From the NCBI GenBank assembly GCA_035527455.1, contig DATLAN010000125.1, positions 1 through 10,311 on the forward strand: a DNA stretch of 10,311 bases, given 5' to 3'. This document shows positions 7,135-10,311 of this stretch, one piece after another. A program made the translations under genes and the position numbers. This DNA comes from DATLAN01 sp035527455 (GTDB taxonomy: Bacteria > Planctomycetota > Planctomycetia > Pirellulales > Thermoguttaceae). Positions within the stretch are counted from its first letter, which is position 1; the number at the start of each line of letters is the position of its first letter. The notes under the pieces were generated by a model, which saw nothing but the letters and a program-made list of their open reading frames with translations, did not search any database and was not told where the DNA came from.

Positions 7135-7143
7135 ACCCGACTT

Positions 7144-8070
7144 ATGCCGACCATACTTGTCGTCGACGACTCGGCCGTCGATCGCCGGCTGATCGGCGGA
7201 CTGCTGCAACAGAAGAGCGTGTGTACGGTCGAGTACGCCGCCAACGGTGTCGAAGCGCTGGCACGCATGAAGAACGTGTTGCCGGACCTGATCGTCACCG
7301 ACCTGACCATGCCGGTGATGGACGGCCTGGAACTGGTCAGAAAAATGCGCACGCACCACCCGGACGTGCCGGTCATCCTCATGACGGCCCACGGCAGCGA
7401 GGCCCTGGCCGTCGAGGCGCTCGAGCAGGGCGCCGCCAGTTACGTCCCCAAATCGCAACTGGCCGACCGATTGCCCAAGACGACGGAGGAGGTCCTCGCG
7501 CTGGCCCGGGCCGCCCGCAGTTCCGAACGCCTGTTGGGCTGTTTGAGCCGGACCGAGTTCTCCTTCCGTTTGGACAGTGACGCGGCGTTGGTGGACCCCC
7601 TGGTCGATCTCGTGGGGCGGATCGTCGCCGGCATGAAGCTCTGCGACTTCGCCGGCCGGCTCCAGATCGGGGTCGCGCTGAAGGAGGCGCTGCTCAACGC
7701 GCTGTTCCACGGCAACCTGGAAATCGGCATGGCGCCCAGCGCCGAGGGCCAAGACATGCTGATCCAGGAGACGGACGAAAGCCTGGTCGAACGCCGCCGC
7801 CGTCAGCCGCCCTATCGCGATCGGAGGACTTACGTCGACGTGCGGATCTCCCCGGACGAAGCGCGGTTCGTCGTCCGCGACGAAGGCCCCGGATTCGACG
7901 TGGCGGCCGCACCCGCCCCCGGCGACGCGGGGGCACTGGAACCGGAGCGCGGCCGGGGCCTCTCGCTGATGCGGGCCTTCATGGACGAACTGACTTTCAA
8001 CGAGGCGGGAAACGAAGTGACCATGGTGAAGCGGCGGGAGAGCACTCATGACGACCATCCTAGTCGTTGA
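7144..8070 (+). CDS. Response regulator: receiver fused to RsbW-like ATPase, first paralog
   Basis: A 308-aa soluble protein. Residues 1-122 are a CheY-type receiver with acidic pocket D8/D9, phospho-acceptor D53 (TDLTMP), T81 and K103. After a short linker, residues 136-300 form a GHKL ATPase domain of the RsbW/SpoIIAB anti-sigma-kinase type. It has an N box EALLNALFHGN (E181, N185), DEGPGFD (246-252) and GRGLSLM (270-276). Between N box and DEGPGFD is a charged insert containing LVERRRRQPPYRDRR (214-228). Classical RsbW proteins are about 145-160 aa, lack a receiver and have no such insert as far as I know. The likely role is a phosphorylation-gated protein kinase or sequestering partner for the STAS protein encoded two genes on (inference). 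It overlaps the next gene by 23 bases. A different output of the ATPase domain cannot be excluded. Confidence 0.9.
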   Translation: MPTILVVDDSAVDRRLIGGLLQQKSVCTVEYAANGVEALARMKNVLPDLIVTDLTMPVMDGLELVRKMRTHHPDVPVILMTAHGSEALAVEALEQGAASYVPKSQLADRLPKTTEEVLALARAARSSERLLGCLSRTEFSFRLDSDAALVDPLVDLVGRIVAGMKLCDFAGRLQIGVALKEALLNALFHGNLEIGMAPSAEGQDMLIQETDESLVERRRRQPPYRDRRTYVDVRISPDEARFVVRDEGPGFDVAAAPAPGDAGALEPERGRGLSLMRAFMDELTFNEAGNEVTMVKRRESTHDDHPSR

Positions 8071-8965
8071 TGATTCGGCGGTCGACCGTCAGCTTGCCGG
8101 CGGATTCCTCGCCAACGACCCCGACTTGACGGTTCGCTACGCCGGCGACGGGGCCGAAGCGCTGGAGACGATCGTCCGGAAGGCTCCGGACCTCGTCTTG
8201 ACCGACCTGATGATGCCCAAAATCGACGGCCTCCAGCTCGTCGCCGAAGTCCGCCGCTCGCATCCGTTGGTGCCGGTCATCCTGATGACCTCCAAGGGGA
8301 GCGAGGAGATCGCCGTGCAGGCGCTCCAGCAGGGCGCGGCCAGCTACGTCCCCAAGCGGATGCTCGCCCGAAAACTGCTCTCCACCGTCCGCAGCGTGTT
8401 GGCGGTCGCCACCCGCGAACGCAGCCACTCGCGATTGATGGGCTGCATGACCCAGAGCGAGTGCCGCTTCGCCCTGGAGAACGACTTCACCCTGTTCGGG
8501 CCCCTGGTCGCCTACTTGCAGGAGGAGGTCACGCGGATGGGCCTCTGCGACGAGACCGAGCGGATGCGCATCGGCGTGGCCTTGGAGGAAGGGCTGACCA
8601 ACGCGTTGTATCACGGCAATCTCGAGGTCGGTTCCGAGCTGCGCGGGGAGGACGACAAGGCCTATTTCGCCCTGGTCGAAGAGCGCCGCCGCCAGGCACC
8701 CTACCGGCATCGGCGCATTCACGTCGACGCCTCGCTCTCGCGCGAGCAGGCCATGCTGAGGATCCGCGACGAAGGCTCCGGATTCGATCCCTCGTCCATC
8801 CCCGACCCGACGGACCCGGAAAACCTGGAAAAGGCCAGCGGCCGGGGCGTCCTGCTGATGCGAACGTTCATGGACGAGGTCGCGTACAACGAGATGGGCA
8901 ATACCGTCACCATGACCAAGCGGCGGGGGACGAACAACCATCCCAACCACGACGAGGAGAGTTGA
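8048..8965 (+). CDS. Response regulator: receiver fused to RsbW-like ATPase, second paralog
   Basis: A 305-aa paralog of the preceding protein, about 55% identical over the first 194 residues by hand count (107/194, no gaps). The receiver (1-122) keeps D8/D9, D53, T81 and K103. The ATPase domain has EGLTNALYHGN (E181, N185), DEGSGFD (241-247) and GRGVLLM (265-271). The charged insert is also conserved, as LVEERRRQAPYRHRR (209-223). The start ATG lies inside the end of the upstream gene, with GGGAGAG at 8036-8042 as a well-placed ribosome binding site. That and the 1-base overlap with the STAS gene (TGATG) point to one coupled operon. All catalytic and phospho-residues are retained in both copies, so neither looks degenerate. 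The pair probably arose by tandem duplication and may take different inputs or bind different partners (inference). Confidence 0.9.
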   Translation: MTTILVVDDSAVDRQLAGGFLANDPDLTVRYAGDGAEALETIVRKAPDLVLTDLMMPKIDGLQLVAEVRRSHPLVPVILMTSKGSEEIAVQALQQGAASYVPKRMLARKLLSTVRSVLAVATRERSHSRLMGCMTQSECRFALENDFTLFGPLVAYLQEEVTRMGLCDETERMRIGVALEEGLTNALYHGNLEVGSELRGEDDKAYFALVEERRRQAPYRHRRIHVDASLSREQAMLRIRDEGSGFDPSSIPDPTDPENLEKASGRGVLLMRTFMDEVAYNEMGNTVTMTKRRGTNNHPNHDEES

Positions 8966-9327
8966 TGTCGATCTTGAAGACCTTTCATACCGAAAGCGAA
9001 GACGAGACCTTGATCGTCATGCCGCAGGGCAGCGTCAGCAGCCTGGCCGGGGATGAGGTCAGCTCGGAACTCGACGAGCTGCTCGAGCGCCTCGAACGCC
9101 CCGGCCCGAACAACGTGGTCGTCGATTTCGAGAAGGTCTCCTATTTCGGCACCGTGATGCTCGGGGCGATGCACGCGATCTGGAAACACGTCCGCGAAGA
9201 AGGCGGCAAAATGGTCCTGTGCAACGTCTCCGACATGGGACGCGAGATCCTCCGGGTCTCCGGCATCGACGTCCTCTGGCCCGTCTGCGCCTCGCGCCAG
9301 GAGGCCATCGAAGAGGTCAACCGGTAA
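8965..9327 (+). CDS. STAS-domain anti-sigma-factor antagonist
   Basis: A 120-aa single-domain protein of the SpoIIAA/RsbV class, the usual length for the family. Residues 14-115 follow the STAS pattern: TLIVMPQGSVSSLAG, then VVVDFEKVSYFGTVMLGAM (51-69), then GGKMVLCNVSDMGREILRVSG. Against B. subtilis RsbV (VSYMDSTGLG, phosphorylated on Ser56) the aligned segment is VSYFGTVMLG, which places T63 at the phospho-acceptor position. Asp is replaced by Gly and the usual Gly by Met. FG(S/T) in place of DS(S/T) is a variant I associate with planctomycete STAS proteins. The start codon overlaps the stop of the upstream REC-ATPase gene (TGATG), implying coupled translation and matched dosage. It is the likely partner or substrate of one or both REC-ATPase proteins (inference). 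The sigma factor or other target is not in this window. Confidence 0.88.
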   Translation: MSILKTFHTESEDETLIVMPQGSVSSLAGDEVSSELDELLERLERPGPNNVVVDFEKVSYFGTVMLGAMHAIWKHVREEGGKMVLCNVSDMGREILRVSGIDVLWPVCASRQEAIEEVNR

Positions 9328-9329
9328 CC

Positions 9330-9377
9330 CGCCCCTTGTTCAACGGGGTGGCACGCCCCTTGTTCAATGGGGTGGCA
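9330..9377. repeat. Two tandem 24-bp units leading into palindrome copy 3
   Basis: Units 9330-9353 and 9354-9377 differ at one base (CAACGGGG against CAATGGGG). Each begins CGCCCCTTGTTCAA and ends GGGGTGGCA. A third repeat of the phase would start CGCCC at 9378, where the palindrome arm takes over, so the tandem units look like stepwise additions to the palindrome's edge. The junction GGGGTG-GCA-CGCCCC can itself form a small stem. They begin two bases after the STAS stop codon. Confidence 0.8.
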
Positions 9378-9446
9378 CGCCCTGAGGAACGAAGGGCGTG
9401 GTTGGGCAGGCTTTCCACGCCCTTCGTCCCTCAGGGCGTGCCACCC
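9370..9446. repeat. Palindromic repeat copy 3
   Basis: Arms 9370-9400 and 9416-9446 are 31-bp inverted repeats matching at 30 of 31 positions. They share the sequence of copies 1 and 2 (one change, TCGTCCC for TCGTTCC, in the right arm). The 15-base loop differs from the other copies, and the outer arms of copy 2 are not recognisable here. It separates the convergent STAS and DUF1559-type genes and could act as a bidirectional transcription block, though no U-run follows. Confidence 0.88.
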
Positions 9447-9495
9447 TCGCCAAAAAGCGTGCAAGTCGTTCTTGTGCAACCACTGCGAACCACGA

Positions 9496-10311
9496 TCACC
9501 GCGGCGCTTTCTCGGTCTTCGACTCCGGTTCCCGGGGCAACCCAAAGGTCTTCAGCACCGGATTTCGGTACGGGACCTCCTTGCCCGGCCTCAGTATCGA
9601 TTCCTCCCGACGCTCCCGTTCTTCGAGTTCCTTCAACTCCATCTCTTCCGGGTCGAGTTCTTCCGGGCTTTCGAAAATGGGCTCCTCGATCTCCTCGATC
9701 GGCCGAAGCGGCATGTCGCGAGGCTCCATGGGCCGCCTAACCGAGGGGACTGCCTCCTTGTCGCGACCGAAGCCCAAGACCGGTCCGTCACGATACGGCC
9801 CTTCCAGATCCCAGACGTCGACGCGCTCGCCGTCGTTGCGGGTGAACAACAGCCCGAGCATGTCGGGGTCGACCCATCGGCCGATGAAACGGGACGAGCC
9901 GTCGCAGAGGACGACGTTGAACCCATTCCCCCAGAGCCCGCCCAAACCGGCCGCCGGATCGTCCTCGTCGTACTCGAAATCGTCCGGCTTCGTCCAGGGC
10001 ACCGCCTTCGAATCATCGACCTCCACGATCATGATCGTGTTGGACATCCCGTCGGTGATCTGCGAGTCCTTGATCTTCTCCGCCCCGGGAAAGACCGTGT
10101 CCTTGCCGCGGACGGTCAGGTAGTTGGTCATGCCCGGACCGGCCTTGCTGACGGGCGACCTGAAAACCATGGGCATCAGCGGGATGAGTTGCTTGTTGTG
10201 CTCGCTGTCCCACGGCTCGTCCAGGCGGAAGCGCTCGTAAAGGCCCTGCCCCTCGATATACGGCAGGATCTGCACCCGCCAACTCAACAGCGGCTTGCCG
10301 TCGGCGTCGGT
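9496..10311 (-). CDS. DUF1559-type protein, C-terminal part (5' end outside the window)
   Basis: The frame is open to the right edge, so only the last 271 residues are seen and the start is missing. The first visible residues, TDADGKPLLSWRVQILPYIE, then LDEPWDSEHNKQLIPLMP, are the signature of the planctomycete DUF1559 (prepilin-like, SBP_bac_10) family. DSQITDGMSNTIMIVEV and NVVLCDGSSRFIG follow, the last matching the family's terminal DG motif. Whether an N-terminal prepilin signal and helix exist cannot be seen. After the domain comes a long charged tail of about 90 residues, rich in Glu, Arg and Pro (about EEIEEPIFESPEELDPEE), ending in EKAPR. This tail is not part of the usual family core. 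The gene is convergent with the signalling operon and need not be related to it. Function of the family is unknown; a surface or pseudopilin-like role is only suggested. Confidence 0.85.
   Translation of the reverse strand, partial: TDADGKPLLSWRVQILPYIEGQGLYERFRLDEPWDSEHNKQLIPLMPMVFRSPVSKAGPGMTNYLTVRGKDTVFPGAEKIKDSQITDGMSNTIMIVEVDDSKAVPWTKPDDFEYDEDDPAAGLGGLWGNGFNVVLCDGSSRFIGRWVDPDMLGLLFTRNDGERVDVWDLEGPYRDGPVLGFGRDKEAVPSVRRPMEPRDMPLRPIEEIEEPIFESPEELDPEEMELKELEERERREESILRPGKEVPYRNPVLKTFGLPREPESKTEKAPR

Noticed and set aside
7030..7143. N-terminal extension of the first REC-ATPase protein from 7030
   Set aside because: The extra 38 residues come from the palindrome and its flank. GGAAG at 7130-7134 and the receiver's canonical MPTILVVDD fix the start at 7144.
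6890..7192. Several 60-70-residue open frames through palindrome copy 2 (and similar ones at copies 1 and 3)
   Set aside because: They are translations of the palindrome arms on both strands (for example WHALRNEGR and MARPEERR) and have no credible ribosome binding sites or domain content.
7084..8950. Long minus-strand frames opposite the two REC-ATPase genes
   Set aside because: These are antisense shadows of two well-defined paralogous genes and have no motifs of their own.
2755..9446. The three repeats as a CRISPR array
   Set aside because: The copies are kilobases apart, separated by genes, with no regular short spacers and no cas genes.

Overview
The window looks like GC-rich chromosomal DNA from a planctomycete (Planctomycetota, possibly Pirellulales-like). 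The evidence is a DUF1559-type protein with the SWRVQILPYIE and EPWDSEHN signatures, receiver domains fused to RsbW-like ATPase domains, a STAS protein with the FG(T/S) variant, and palindromic intergenic repeats of a kind that yields spurious 'HALRNEGR'-like ORFs. This assignment rests on family knowledge, not on a search.

Layout. Bases 166-1522 are an intact insertion sequence with one DDE transposase gene (minus strand), 17-bp terminal inverted repeats (16/17 matching) and a 6-bp target duplication, TTAGTG. It sits beside a small perfect hairpin. Next is a minus-strand gene for a secreted CAP/SCP-domain protein (1574-2656). A 363-base gap (2657-3019) between divergent genes holds the first copy of a perfect 31-bp-arm palindrome and candidate promoters.

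The core is a plus-strand signalling cluster, 3020-9327. It starts with a 1307-aa hybrid histidine kinase (TM-CHASE-TM-PAS-PAS-HisKA-HATPase-REC-REC-HPt). Two tandem paralogous genes follow, each encoding a receiver fused to an RsbW/SpoIIAB-like ATPase, and then a STAS anti-sigma-factor-antagonist gene. The last three genes overlap by 23 nt and 1 nt and are probably translationally coupled. My reading is that the kinase relays phosphate His-Asp-Asp-His and then to Asp53 of one or both REC-ATPase proteins. These in turn control a partner switch acting on the STAS protein. No sigma factor and no PP2C phosphatase is visible here, so the output and the reset step lie elsewhere.

Between the kinase gene and the REC-ATPase genes lies a 177-bp non-coding element with near-perfect 27-bp outer inverted repeats and the same 31-bp-arm palindrome inside. 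A third palindrome copy, preceded by two tandem 24-bp units, separates the STAS gene from a convergent DUF1559-type gene that runs off the right edge. The most interesting points are the kinase/double REC-RsbW/STAS module and the nested palindromic repeat family that punctuates it.
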